A stretch of 64,000 nt of DNA from the NCBI GenBank assembly GCA_016842085.1, contig JAEVEX010000061.1, positions 27,289 to 91,288 on the forward strand, given 5' to 3'. The notes below the pieces were generated by a model. It made no database searches and had not been told where the DNA came from. It saw only the letters and a program-made list of their open reading frames with translations. The stretch's first letter is position 1; every line of letters starts with the position of its first letter. Source of the DNA: Candidatus Thermoflexus tengchongensis. Lineage in GTDB: Bacteria; Chloroflexota; Anaerolineae; Thermoflexales; Thermoflexaceae. Of this stretch, positions 35,892 to 43,993 are shown piece after piece. A program made the position numbers and the translations under genes.

Positions 35892-36236
35892 ATGTTAGAA
35901 CGCGGCTGGCGGTGGTCTCTGATCATCCTGCAGATCGTTTGGATGGCAGTCGCCTTCGGGCTCGCTGTGGGCTCCGGGATATCTTCACTGCCCGTGATGG
36001 CTTTGTTAAGCCCGCTCCTCGGGGCTGCAATCGCTACTTTCACTCCCATCCAGGCCGGGATATGGGTGGGAGGGGGATTCGTGCTCCTGGGATATGGAAG
36101 TCTGCTCATCGCAGGATGGATGAAGCAATTCTATGGCCCCCTGGAGCCAATCGCGGTCATCGCCGTGCAAGTCCTTTGCGCCGGTTGGATATGGGAGCGA
36201 GCCCGGCAGTGGCGCACATCGCAGCCCGGGAGGTGA
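35892..36236 (+). CDS. small integral membrane protein
   Basis: A 114-residue protein with about four hydrophobic segments (LIILQIVWMAVAFGLAVG, VMALLSPLLGAAIATF, IWVGGGFVLLGYGSLLIAGW, IAVIAVQVLCAGWIW). ATG 35892 has AAAGGGG upstream. Its last 10 codons run into the DCC copy 2 fragment in a different frame, so the native C-terminus may have been replaced. No family is recognised. Confidence 0.5.
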   Translation: MLERGWRWSLIILQIVWMAVAFGLAVGSGISSLPVMALLSPLLGAAIATFTPIQAGIWVGGGFVLLGYGSLLIAGWMKQFYGPLEPIAVIAVQVLCAGWIWERARQWRTSQPGR

Positions 36237-36475
36237 AAGCCCGCTGCGCCGGGCGGATGGGGGCACGGAGTTTGCACGATCCCAAGGTTCGGGCCCTGCT
36301 GAACCAGGCCCGCCCCGGCTGGCGCTGGGAGCCGATGCTCCTCGAAATCGAGGGGGAGCACGTCCGGGTCTTCACGGGTCTCGCGATGCGCTGGCGCCTC
36401 ATGCAGATCCTGGATCTCGAAGACCCGCCCCCACTCGGCGAGGATCGGATCGACGAGGGGTTCCTCAAAAAATGA
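36209..36475 (+). pseudogene. DCC-family copy 2, both ends missing
   Basis: The frame reads AAREVKARCAGRMGARSL, LNQARPGWRWEPMLLEIEGE and VFTGLAMRWRLMQILDLED, clearly the middle of the DCC protein. The CxxC start and the RRDFL tail are both absent. A stretch of 74 bases (36317-36390) is identical to copy 1 (34762-34835), showing recent duplication or gene conversion. No start codon with a ribosome site is available. Confidence 0.8.
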
Positions 36476-36511
36476 GGAAGGCCAGACGGCTTTTTCCTCC
36501 AAAAATGAGGA
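36460..36511. repeat. two small A-loop hairpins in tandem
   Basis: TTCCTCAAAAAATGAGGAA (about 36461-36479) and a near copy, TTCCTCCAAAAATGAGGAA (about 36493-36511), each fold into a 6-7-bp stem with an A-rich loop. They separate DCC copies 2 and 3. They may be weak terminators or recombination scars. Confidence 0.5.
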
Positions 36512-36572
36512 AGCGCGAGGAGGGCGAAGGGGATAAGATGAGAAGTGGAACCTCTTCCAGGGAGGCGAGGCC

Positions 36573-37448
36573 ATGATCGAACGATATCTTCTCTTTGACA
36601 GCGGGTGTGCGATGTGCGCGGCCCTGGCGCGGGAGGTGGAGGCCCGGAGCGGCGGGCGGCTGGGGGTGCGCTCGCTGCGGGAGCCCGAGGTGCAGGCCCT
36701 GCTGAACCAGGCCCGCCCTGGCTGGCACTGGGAGCCGATGCTCCTGGAGATCGAGGGGGAGCGCATCCGGGTCTTCACGGGTCTCTCGATGCGCTGGCGC
36801 CTGGTGCAGCTCCTGGGCCCGGTAAGGGCCCTGCGGGTGGCCCGGGCGGTGACCTGTGGCGTTCAGATGGCGAGCCCGTCACGTATGCAACCTCTCCTTC
36901 TTAGCTTTCTGATCCTCCTCACCATGTTGCTCACTTCCCATCACGCATCCGCATATTCGGTGTGTTGCAAGTGGTCCACGAATTACGCCACGTATCGCTA
37001 TGGCTACCTCCCAATGGCCTTCTGGGATCCCACCGATCGTGGCGCATCGGCCTGGACCAGTGTCCCCACCACTAGCTGGCGCTACATCAAATATAGCGGA
37101 TCACTCAATTACATAGAGTGGGGAGGGTGGGATGGGCCAGGAAATGCTCTCGCAGTCACAGTCCTCTCAGGATACGGAAATACGATCCAATCGTTCTGGA
37201 TTCGATATGATAAAGATGAAAACTGGTATACAGGAACGGGAACTCCTGCAAGCAACCAATATGATGCCTGGTCAGTTATCACCCATGAGTTCGGTCACGC
37301 CCTGGGCTTACTTCATACACAGTCCATTTACTGCCCTGGAAATGCTACAGATGCCACAATGTGTGGTCAAATCTTTCGAGGAACTACATGGTTTCGAAGT
37401 TTAGAGGCCGATGACCGAAATGGCGTTTCGTATTTGTATCCGCGGTAA
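36573..37448 (+). CDS. DCC copy 3 fused in frame to a matrixin-like metalloprotease
   Basis: One 291-codon frame. Residues 1-95 are a DCC domain (FDSGCAMCAALAREVE, redox Cys kept) with GGGAGGCGAGGCC before ATG 36573. At about 36855 the sequence leaves the DCC family and enters an exported protease: hydrophobic leader MQPLLLSFLILLTMLLTSHH from residue 105, then a catalytic domain with HEFGHALGLLHT, the HExxHxxGxxH zinc motif, and a possible Met-turn at ATMCG. The protease part is lower in GC. It could also start on its own at ATG 36867 or 36885. The usual RRDFL tail is missing. Fusion, or independent internal start, is undecided. Confidence 0.7.
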   Translation: MIERYLLFDSGCAMCAALAREVEARSGGRLGVRSLREPEVQALLNQARPGWHWEPMLLEIEGERIRVFTGLSMRWRLVQLLGPVRALRVARAVTCGVQMASPSRMQPLLLSFLILLTMLLTSHHASAYSVCCKWSTNYATYRYGYLPMAFWDPTDRGASAWTSVPTTSWRYIKYSGSLNYIEWGGWDGPGNALAVTVLSGYGNTIQSFWIRYDKDENWYTGTGTPASNQYDAWSVITHEFGHALGLLHTQSIYCPGNATDATMCGQIFRGTTWFRSLEADDRNGVSYLYPR

Positions 37449-37552
37449 CGGATCCGTTAAAGGAGCCAGGACCGTTGAAGACAATGCCTCATCCCCCTAA
37501 CCATGGAATTGTCCATAGTGCCTACTACATTTGTGAATCTGGAGGATTTCCT

Positions 37553-38212
37553 ATGTTTTCGCGTATCATTCGGGAAAGTCGAAGGTTCCTTCTCGTGCTG
37601 AGCGTGTTGAGCGGGCTGGGATGCCAGCCGGGTCTTCCCGACACCCCTCCCCCCTCCCCCTTCGTTTCAGCGCATCCGGTATACGCGGCGCTGTCCCGCC
37701 GGGAACGGATTCAGCAGGCGGATGCCATCGTGCGGGCCGAGGTGCAGGCCATCTCCCCTACCCGCTGGAACTCGGACAGCGGCCAGCCCTGGACCCCACT
37801 CCCCCCTGAAATCCCGGAGCGCCCGGTCCCCGTGCCCATCCACACGGTCACCTTGCGGGTGATCCAAACGCTGGCCGCGCGCGAGCCGCTCCCGGATTCG
37901 ATCGAAGTCGTTGTCATAGGGAACAGCCCCCTGGAAGCGCCTCCGGCTCACCAGCGATGGGTGAAAGTGCCTGCGGAGCACCAGCTCCGCGTGGGGGATT
38001 CCATTGTGGCCTTTCTGGGTCGGAGGGATCTGGTCTGGGAGGGGGGCAGGCGATCCGTATGGATGTTTATAGGTCTTCCGGCTGCCTCCTACCTGAAGGC
38101 GCGCCCGGATGGGCGATGGGGCGAGGAGGTCTTCGATGGGCCATCGGAGGAGCGACGGCCGCTACGCTGGGAGGAGCTGGAGGCTCAGATCCGGGCGCTG
38201 CGCTCACCATAA
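37553..38212 (+). CDS. predicted exported lipoprotein, unknown function
   Basis: A 219-residue protein with a basic N-terminus and hydrophobic signal (FLLVLSVLSGLGC), possibly a lipobox at Cys24. The mature part is Pro-rich then beta-rich (VTLRVIQTLAAREPLPD, VGDSIVAFLGRRDLVWEGG). CTGGAGGATTTCCT precedes ATG 37553. It follows the metalloprotease by 104 bp in the same direction and precedes the DCC copy 4 fragment. I do not recognise the family. Confidence 0.65.
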   Translation: MFSRIIRESRRFLLVLSVLSGLGCQPGLPDTPPPSPFVSAHPVYAALSRRERIQQADAIVRAEVQAISPTRWNSDSGQPWTPLPPEIPERPVPVPIHTVTLRVIQTLAAREPLPDSIEVVVIGNSPLEAPPAHQRWVKVPAEHQLRVGDSIVAFLGRRDLVWEGGRRSVWMFIGLPAASYLKARPDGRWGEEVFDGPSEERRPLRWEELEAQIRALRSP

Positions 38213-38312
38213 GACCCTGTGGTCCCCACGGGGGGAAGTCGCGAGGCAAGGCTGGATACTTTCAAGAGGTGCAGAATGCAAGCATCTTCACGCCTGAAAA
38301 ATTTCGTCTGCA

Positions 38313-38582
38313 ATGGAATTGGGAGTTACGCAGTTGGGTGAAGGAGGTAGCGTGGAGGGGGAGCGTGTCCGGGTCTTCACCGGGCTGACGATGCGGGCGC
38401 GCCTGGTGCAGATCCTGGGCCCGGTGCGGGCCCTGCGGGTGGCCCAGGCCGTGGCCCGGCACGGCGGGCCGGTGCTGGGGGTGGATTGGGAGCGGCGCGA
38501 TTTCCTCCGTCGCGCCATAGGCGCCCTGGCCGGATGGATCGCCCTGCGGGGCCTGGGCCGGCCCGTCCCAGTCGGCATCTGA
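38313..38582 (+). pseudogene. DCC-family copy 4, 3' half only
   Basis: Homology starts at about 38351 and reads VRVFTGLTMRARLVQILG, GPVRALRVAQAVARHGG and GVDWERRDFLRRAIGALAGW to a TGA at 38582. It keeps the twin-arginine tail but lacks the CxxC half. A frame from ATG 38313 exists but its first residues are unrelated. About 100 bp overlap with the end of copy 3 (similar, not identical), so copies 3 and 4 are not simply two halves of one interrupted gene. Confidence 0.75.
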
Positions 38583-38584
38583 GG

Positions 38585-38735
38585 AGGGCCTTGTAACCAG
38601 AAGTCCTTTCAAAATTTTGTCCAAGCAGGTGAGGATGAACGCCAGGACGACAAAAGCCCCGTAGACTTCTCCCGGGCGCCCATCGCGCCTCACAAGGCGA
38701 CGAAAACACCCCAGCTCGCTGAAGGTGCCTCGATC
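38585..38735 (-). pseudogene. IS5-like transposase relic (C-terminal piece)
   Basis: The minus strand encodes GTFSELGCFRRLVRRDGRPG and EVYGAFVVLAFILTCLDKIL. IS5-family transposases typically end RTFAWLxRFRRLRxRYERRxD then a hydrophobic segment with LICL. The upstream portion is not recognisable and the natural stop is missing, so this is a fragment next to DCC copy 4. Confidence 0.5.
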
Positions 38736-38896
38736 ACCCCGCGCGAGCGATACGGCGTGAGGTCCGGCTTCCGGCCCCGGCGTCTCCGGTGGGCGCGCCG
38801 CGGCATGCAGGGTCGAATGATTATGATATGATTGGGGTAGGAGGTAAGGGTACGCCACCTAAACGTTCATCGTTACAATGCTACAGATAGTGAACC

Positions 38897-39115
38897 GCAG
38901 TGGAAGTGGATGCCTTCTGGTCGTTTGTCCAAAAAAGCGCCCAGATGCTGGGGACGCCGGACGTGTCGGGTGGGGTTGGCCCGCACTGGGGATGTCTGGG
39001 CCAGGATTGTCCCAGCCGTTTTGTGGTAGCGTGGTCCTTTGCTTGTTCGGAGAATGAAGCGGCACCGGAGGTGGTGGCCAGACACGAACCTGCTCGTCTT
39101 CTTCCCTTTTCCTCG
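38897..39115 (+). pseudogene. IS1-like transposase relic
   Basis: The plus strand reads VEVDAFWSFVQKSAQ, DCPSRFVVAWSFACSENE and AAPEVVARHEPARL. IS1-type transposases contain a LEVDExWSFVxKK block followed by a strand with RxVxxWxxG. The sequence loses the family pattern after about 39100 and has no complete frame or ends. Confidence 0.5.
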
Positions 39116-39118
39116 CTG

Positions 39119-39177
39119 TTTCCTACCGCTTTCCTATTTCCTATTTCCTAATCGCCCTTTGGCGAAGCGGTAGGAAA
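39119..39177. repeat. 13-bp inverted repeat with CCTATTT repeats in the loop
   Basis: TTTCCTACCGCTT (39119-39131) and AAGCGGTAGGAAA (39165-39177) pair perfectly. The loop contains short TTCCTAT repeats. It marks the end of the IS1-like relic and the start of an AT-rich patch. Confidence 0.6.
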
Positions 39178-39247
39178 ACGGTCAAAAGTTCGCTATGCGC
39201 CCAAGGATCGACGATGTAGAGTCTATATTTGAGAAGAGGTTCATATT

Positions 39248-39469
39248 ATGAAGCTTTGGCCTCTTGGTCTTCTCGAAACTGCTGTGATATGTTTTAGTAT
39301 GGTTTTATTTGTTATTTGGATGTGGATAATAGTTCGATCAGTCGCCTTGAAATATAATGACAAGAATTCCATTGTTCTAATTCTCGTTGTAGCTTTAGGT
39401 CCCCTTTTCGGAGTTTTATTTTATATTCTTTATAATGTTATCAATGAAATGAAAAATTTATTTAACTAA
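39248..39469 (+). CDS. small AT-rich membrane protein (PLDc_N-like)
   Basis: A 73-residue protein with two helices (AVICFSMVLFVIWMWIIV and SIVLILVVALGPLFGVLFYI). The layout resembles the two-helix PLDc_N module found as small stand-alone membrane proteins. Its base composition is far more AT-rich than its surroundings (about 39,230-39,480), a sign of recent transfer. GAGAAGAGGTTCATATT precedes the ATG. Function unknown. Confidence 0.5.
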   Translation: MKLWPLGLLETAVICFSMVLFVIWMWIIVRSVALKYNDKNSIVLILVVALGPLFGVLFYILYNVINEMKNLFN

Positions 39470-39585
39470 TAAGATATCAATGATCAGGAAAATTTAATCT
39501 TTATTTGTAATTACCATCGGATGGATTCGTTGTTCACCTGCGAAACACACCTCCTTTCGATCATCCGGCGAAAGCCCCCGGAGGC

Positions 39586-39900
39586 TTGAGGGAGGGCTTC
39601 GTTAAGATCAGCTTCATGGTAGATCCGAAGGCCCGTGAGCCGAACCCGTCAGGCCGCGAGGTCCAGATCACTGGCCTGCTCTGGAGGGAGACCATTGAAT
39701 CTGGAGGGGTCGCAGGGGATCAATCGATCACGCTGGAGACTTCCCACGATGGAATCGTGTTCCGTATCTACGCCTACATCACCGGTACTCAGAACCAGAG
39801 GCCGCTTTTAGAATATCACCTGGGGACATTGCGCCGGATTATTCAGAGCTTTCACTTCGAGACTTCCCCCCTTCCAGAGCAACCCTCAGGATCGCCATAG
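39586..39900 (+). CDS. hypothetical protein, possibly the 3' end of a broken gene
   Basis: A 104-codon frame from a TTG at 39586; ATG 39616 is an alternative. The end (SHDGIVFRIYAYITGTQNQ, LGTLRRIIQSFHFET) looks like the C-terminal part of an exported protein with a beta domain and a final helix. The start is preceded by GGAGGC. It lies between the AT-rich membrane protein and the beta-propeller gene. No family is recognised. Confidence 0.35.
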   Translation: MREGFVKISFMVDPKAREPNPSGREVQITGLLWRETIESGGVAGDQSITLETSHDGIVFRIYAYITGTQNQRPLLEYHLGTLRRIIQSFHFETSPLPEQPSGSP

Positions 39901-39961
39901 GGTCGATCGGGTCCTTATCCGCTTGAATCACCGCTCTGAGATGCAGGATAGGGAGGATCCT

Positions 39962-41185
39962 GTGAGAGGATATCCGGGCCTGCTGCTGAGCGTTATGCTG
40001 ATCTTTGAAGCCTGTATAGCCAGGATGCCCTCCCCGCAAGCCCCCATGGCCACGGCTTCCCTGCCCCCCATGCCCATTTTCTATACGCCAACCCCTATCC
40101 CCACGCTGGGAGGCGAGACAACCTGGCAGGAGCCCCTGGCACAGCGATCGGTGATTCTGGAGCGCCCTTCCCCTTCTGGCGGTATAGATCTATATCGGCT
40201 TTCCCCGGATGGCCGTCCCCCCATCCGCCTCGCCCATCTACCAGAGGAAGTGTTCCAGGCCCAGGCCTCCCCGGATGGCCGATGGCTGGCCGTTCAAACT
40301 CGTCCTCACGAGGGCGTGGGGCGAGACGTTCTCTACCTGCTCTCCCTCCTCGACCTGCGCTTCCACCCGGTTATTCAAAACAGCTGGATCACCTCACTGG
40401 CCTGGGCGCCCTCCGGGGATGCGCTGGCCTTCTCGCAATGGACGGACGGTCCGGTGCAGATTATGCTCTACGATCTGATCCGCCAGCAAACCAGCCTGCT
40501 TGTTGAAAAACGGGACAGCGGGCCATGGTCGGTGGAAGGATGGGTAGGGAAACAGGAACTGGTGCTCTCCCATCTGAGGGGAGGCGGCCTCATGATCGAT
40601 CAGATCGCCCTGCTCGACCTTCAGACCCGAAGGATGGAGATCCTCTACACGGATCCCACCGCCCACACCACCATGGCCTCTGTTTCCCCAGATGGCCGCA
40701 CGATTTTGATAGGACAGGCAGAATCCCTTCCGGCCCTCTCAATTCAGGTCCTGCGCCTGGACCTGGCCGATCGACAACTGACCCCTCTCGTAAAGCGAGA
40801 GGATCCCGAAGCCATGATGCTCACTGTCCCCGTCTGGTCCCCATCTGGGACACGCGTCGCTTTCGTCGCCGCAGCCGGCTATGCGCCAGGGAGCTCCGAA
40901 AAAGGAGGAGGAAAGGAGGTTCCACAGGCCCAGCGGGTCGTGATCCTGGATGTGCAGAATGGCCACACCTCCCGGGTGGTTGAAGTGCCCAGCCCCAACC
41001 CATCAATTCAAGTGTTGGCCTGGCTTTCAGAGGAAGTGTTGTTGATCACAATTCTGGAAGAACAGCTAAATGGTCCCGTGCTCTACTCGATCCGGACCGA
41101 TGGGACAGGCAAGCGACGCATCCTGGATCTGGGAGGAGGCCGCTTCCTCACCGTTTCCCCAATGACCGAAGGCGACACGAGGTAA
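39962..41185 (+). CDS. TolB/PD40-like beta-propeller protein, probably exported
   Basis: About 407 residues from GTG 39962, which has GGGAGGATCCT upstream. A hydrophobic N-terminal segment (LLLSVMLIFEACIA) precedes a Pro-rich linker and six or so propeller blades with the PD40 theme, for example LYRLSPDGRPPIRL, QASPDGRWLAV, ASVSPDGRTILIG and PVWSPSGTRVAFV. Such propellers bind ligands or proteins at the cell surface. It may be a lipoprotein (Cys in FEAC), though the lipobox is imperfect. The gene is followed by a transposase relic. Confidence 0.7.
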   Translation: MRGYPGLLLSVMLIFEACIARMPSPQAPMATASLPPMPIFYTPTPIPTLGGETTWQEPLAQRSVILERPSPSGGIDLYRLSPDGRPPIRLAHLPEEVFQAQASPDGRWLAVQTRPHEGVGRDVLYLLSLLDLRFHPVIQNSWITSLAWAPSGDALAFSQWTDGPVQIMLYDLIRQQTSLLVEKRDSGPWSVEGWVGKQELVLSHLRGGGLMIDQIALLDLQTRRMEILYTDPTAHTTMASVSPDGRTILIGQAESLPALSIQVLRLDLADRQLTPLVKREDPEAMMLTVPVWSPSGTRVAFVAAAGYAPGSSEKGGGKEVPQAQRVVILDVQNGHTSRVVEVPSPNPSIQVLAWLSEEVLLITILEEQLNGPVLYSIRTDGTGKRRILDLGGGRFLTVSPMTEGDTR

Positions 41186-41259
41186 AATCAAAGGGTGCGG
41201 AAATTCTGCTGAAGGCGGTGTATCCTCCCTTCTTAAGAGAGAAAATGTTAACGAAGAAC

Positions 41260-41457
41260 TCATCTCAAAACTCTCCAGGTGAGGAGGAAACAGGCCAGAT
41301 ACACGAAAGCCCGGAAGGTCGCCGGGAGACGCTCATGACGGATCATCCAGCGCCGGAAGCCGCCCTTCCGCCAGGCAAAGAAGCGTTCCACTCTGGAAAT
41401 TCGCAATGCCGATCCTTTCACATGTGCGTCAAGGCCATGGGATTGCAGGGTATATGC
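41260..41457 (-). pseudogene. IS5-like transposase relic (C-terminal 65 codons)
   Basis: The minus strand reads AYTLQSHGLDAHVKGSALRI, SRVERFFAWRKGGFRRWMIR, HERLPATFRAFVYLACFLL and TWRVLR before a TGA. The VERFFAWLKxGFRR...RYERLxxTF...YLACFLIxWRVLR block is the family C-terminus. An in-frame stop at 41458-41460 closes it upstream, so it is inactive. It differs from the relic at 38585-38735. Confidence 0.7.
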
Positions 41458-41504
41458 TCAGGCGAGTTCTTTCTACATCATCTGGCCATAAGTGGAGGTG
41501 TGCG

Positions 41505-42023
41505 ATGAAATTTCGTTCTCTGATTGCGTTATTCCTCTTCCTCTGGATCCCACCTGTTCTTCTATTCGGGTCCAGGGATCCTTCAGGTCCTGTCTATGCG
41601 GTTCAGGAGCTCCCGTTCAGCGTTCCCGGCGAGTCGCTGGAGTCCGCCCTCCGTCAGGTCTCTTTCCCGATCTGGCTCCCCACCTGGCTCCCTTTTACAC
41701 CCGGAACACCCTTCGCCTTTGTGGTCCATCACCCAAACGGGGTTCAAACGATCTATGTGGATTATGTGGATTCCCAAAATCAGGCCTTCGTGGAGATTGC
41801 CATTACAAATCATCCGGTTCAAATGATCTCGGATCGCTATCCGCTGGAGAAAGTAACTGTCGCAGGGAAATACGAAGGAGTTTTCATAGATAATGGGGCA
41901 GCCCAGATGCTGTCCTGGAACCAGGAGGGGCTCTCGATCATGATCACTGCTTCCCGCCCGCATCCGCCCTATCCGGTTTCCACCCTTTTGCAGATTGCTA
42001 CCCATCTGAAACGCGTGAAGTGA
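41505..42023 (+). CDS. exported DUF4367-like protein
   Basis: A 172-residue protein with an N-terminal signal (SLIALFLFLWIPPVLLFG). The mature part has SFPIWLPTWLPFTPGTPFAF, then beta strands with GVQTIYVDYVD and GAAQMLSWNQEGLSIMITAS, similar to DUF4367 domains that often sit on sigma-factor-linked or surface proteins. AGTGGAGGTGTGCG precedes ATG 41505; longer frames run back into the transposase relic. Confidence 0.6.
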   Translation: MKFRSLIALFLFLWIPPVLLFGSRDPSGPVYAVQELPFSVPGESLESALRQVSFPIWLPTWLPFTPGTPFAFVVHHPNGVQTIYVDYVDSQNQAFVEIAITNHPVQMISDRYPLEKVTVAGKYEGVFIDNGAAQMLSWNQEGLSIMITASRPHPPYPVSTLLQIATHLKRVK

Positions 42024-42463
42024 AAGGGGCCCATAACCAGTGGAGATAAGGTCCTGGATTCCCGACACGCTTCAGCCTTAATACGACAACCGCCGATCGT
42101 TGAGCGGAGCCTCTCCGTTCCCCCTAGGGCAACTGCAAGCAGTTGCCCTACTCCCACGCCTCCAGGTGTGGTGGTGGCCCCACTGGAAGGCCAGGTGCGG
42201 CTGTAGTTAAGGAGCTCATGCCTTGCTCAGGGAAATCCTTCGCCTGAGTGGTGCCCATCTTCCCATGGCTTCGCCCGGCTGGGGATGAATCGACCCACGG
42301 GCTGCTGACCGCGCCCTGCCCCGTAGACCAGGAAAGCGATCCATTCATCTCCCCTCTCTTCCTTCGTTCAGGCCCTGAAACGCATATAGGGAGCGGCACC
42401 CATCCCGGCAAACGTCCGGTCTTCCGGTTAAAATGGGGGAAAACATCCCGCACGGAGGCTCCC
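42024..42463. other. 440-bp intergenic region with a REP copy
   Basis: No gene is visible. It holds the palindrome at 42125-42150 and, upstream of the LLM gene, TAAAAT at 42429-42434, 30 bases before the ATG, a likely -10 box with no clear -35. Confidence 0.45.
42125..42150. repeat. REP palindrome, copy 1
   Basis: TAGGGCAACTGC, AA, then its exact reverse complement. The same 26 bases occur at 51434-51459. Text following both copies is also alike (CTCCCACGCCTCCAGGTGTG here, CGCCTTCAGCTGTAG there), so the element may be about 60 bp long. Confidence 0.85.
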
Positions 42464-43459
42464 ATGCCGGAACGCGTCGCGCTTTACCTCCAGGATGCCC
42501 ACGATCTGCGGGAGGCCATGCGCTACGTGCAATACGCGGAACAGCGCGGCTTCGAGGCCGTCTGGCAGGCGGAATCCCGGCTGGTCCGCGACGCCATCGT
42601 CCCTATGGCCGCTTACGCCGCCGTGACCGAACGGATCAAAGTGGCCTCCGGCGTGATCAACAACTGGACCCGCAACCCGGCCCTGATCGCCGCCACGTTC
42701 CTCACCCTGGACGATCTCGCCCCCAATCGCATCATCCTCGGCATCGGTGCATGGTGGGATCCCCTCGCCTCCAAGGTCGGCATCAAACGGGAAAAGCCCC
42801 TCCAGGCCATGCGCGAGGTGGTCACTGTGGTGCGCGACCTCCTGGCCATGAGGCGTGTGACCTTCCACGGGCAGTTCGTGCATCTCACCGATGTGGAGCT
42901 GGACGTGGTGTATGGGCGCCGGGAGCCGCGCAACGTCCCCATCTATATCGGGGCCACCGGCATGCAGATGATGGAGCTGGCCGGCGAGATCGCCGATGGC
43001 GTGCTGCTGAATTACCTGGTCTCGCCGAAGTATAACGAGATGGCGCTTCATCACCTGGAGATCGGCGCGAAGCGGGCCGGCCGCCGCGTCGAGGACATCG
43101 ACCGCCCGCAACTGGTGGTGTGCTCCGTCGACCACGACCGCAGGAAGGCCCTGGACAGCGCCCGCAAGCTGGTGACCCAGTATCTGGGCCAGCAGCCGCA
43201 CATCATGAAGGCCAGTGGCGTCCCGCAGGAGCTCCTGGACGAAATCGGGCGGGTCCTCACCTGGCCGGCGACCCCGGAACAGATCGAGCGGGCCATGGAG
43301 CTCGTGCCCGATGACATCGTTCAGCTGATCACCGCCAGCGGATCCCCCGAGGAGGTCCGCCGCAAGGTGGACGAATACCGCGCCGCCGGATGCACCTGCC
43401 CGGTCCTTTACCCCCTGGGGGATGTCCAGTTGATGATCGATATCTTCGCCCAGGCATGA
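42464..43459 (+). CDS. LLM-class (F420-type) flavin-dependent oxidoreductase
   Basis: A 331-residue TIM-barrel enzyme of the bacterial luciferase family. The start ([20 protein letters not shown]), [50 protein letters not shown] and [11 protein letters not shown] match the F420-dependent MER-like subgroup, which oxidises or reduces small substrates with F420. The substrate is unknown. ATG 42464 follows CACGGAGGCTCCC. The thioesterase gene follows after 9 bases, so they are likely co-transcribed. Confidence 0.88.
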   Translation: MPERVALYLQDAHDLREAMRYVQYAEQRGFEAVWQAESRLVRDAIVPMAAYAAVTERIKVASGVINNWTRNPALIAATFLTLDDLAPNRIILGIGAWWDPLASKVGIKREKPLQAMREVVTVVRDLLAMRRVTFHGQFVHLTDVELDVVYGRREPRNVPIYIGATGMQMMELAGEIADGVLLNYLVSPKYNEMALHHLEIGAKRAGRRVEDIDRPQLVVCSVDHDRRKALDSARKLVTQYLGQQPHIMKASGVPQELLDEIGRVLTWPATPEQIERAMELVPDDIVQLITASGSPEEVRRKVDEYRAAGCTCPVLYPLGDVQLMIDIFAQA

Positions 43460-43468
43460 GGCGCGAAA

Positions 43469-43936
43469 ATGGAGGGGACACTCCAGCCGAACTCCCGCAT
43501 GTGCTTCATCTGCGGCGTGCAGAACCCGGCCGGCCTGAAGGTCCGCTTCTATGAGGATGGGAAGACCACGGTCCGGGCCGAGGTGGTGATCCCGGAGGTC
43601 TATCAGGGATATCCGGGGGTGGCTCATGGCGGAGTGGTCGCCGCCCTGCTGGACGAGGCAGCCGGACGCGCGGTGATGATCGGAGCCCCGGAGCGCTTCA
43701 TGGTCACCGCCCAGCTGAAGGTCCGGTATCACCATCCGGTTCCCATCGGACAAACCCTTCTCCTGATCGCCCATCCGCTTCGTGTGGGAACGCGCCTGGC
43801 CCGGGCGCGAGCGGAGCTCCGCCGACCGGATGGAACGCTCTGTGCGGAGGCAGAAGCCGTCCTGGTGAACGTCCCCCCCGAGATCCAGGCCGTTTTCGAC
43901 GCGGAACGGCCGTTCTGGCGGGTCTATCCACCGTAA
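43469..43936 (+). CDS. PaaI-like hotdog-fold thioesterase
   Basis: A 155-residue protein with a single hotdog domain. It opens with MCFICGVQNPAGLKVRF, then HGGVVAALLDEAAGRAVM carries the HGG and the acidic residue used in catalysis, and YHHPVPIGQTLLL forms the following strand. Such enzymes hydrolyse acyl-CoA thioesters. It follows the LLM gene directly and precedes the FAD-subunit gene by 57 bp. The acyl substrate is unknown. Confidence 0.85.
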   Translation: MEGTLQPNSRMCFICGVQNPAGLKVRFYEDGKTTVRAEVVIPEVYQGYPGVAHGGVVAALLDEAAGRAVMIGAPERFMVTAQLKVRYHHPVPIGQTLLLIAHPLRVGTRLARARAELRRPDGTLCAEAEAVLVNVPPEIQAVFDAERPFWRVYPP

Positions 43937-43993
43937 GCGAAAGGGCCAGGACTTCTCGATCATGGAATCCGAATCGCGCAGGAGGCCCGTGTC

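Noticed and set aside
36573..38582. Simple insertion of protease and lipoprotein genes into one DCC gene
   Set aside because: The two flanking DCC pieces share about 100 bp that are similar but not identical, so they are parts of two different copies and not halves of one gene.
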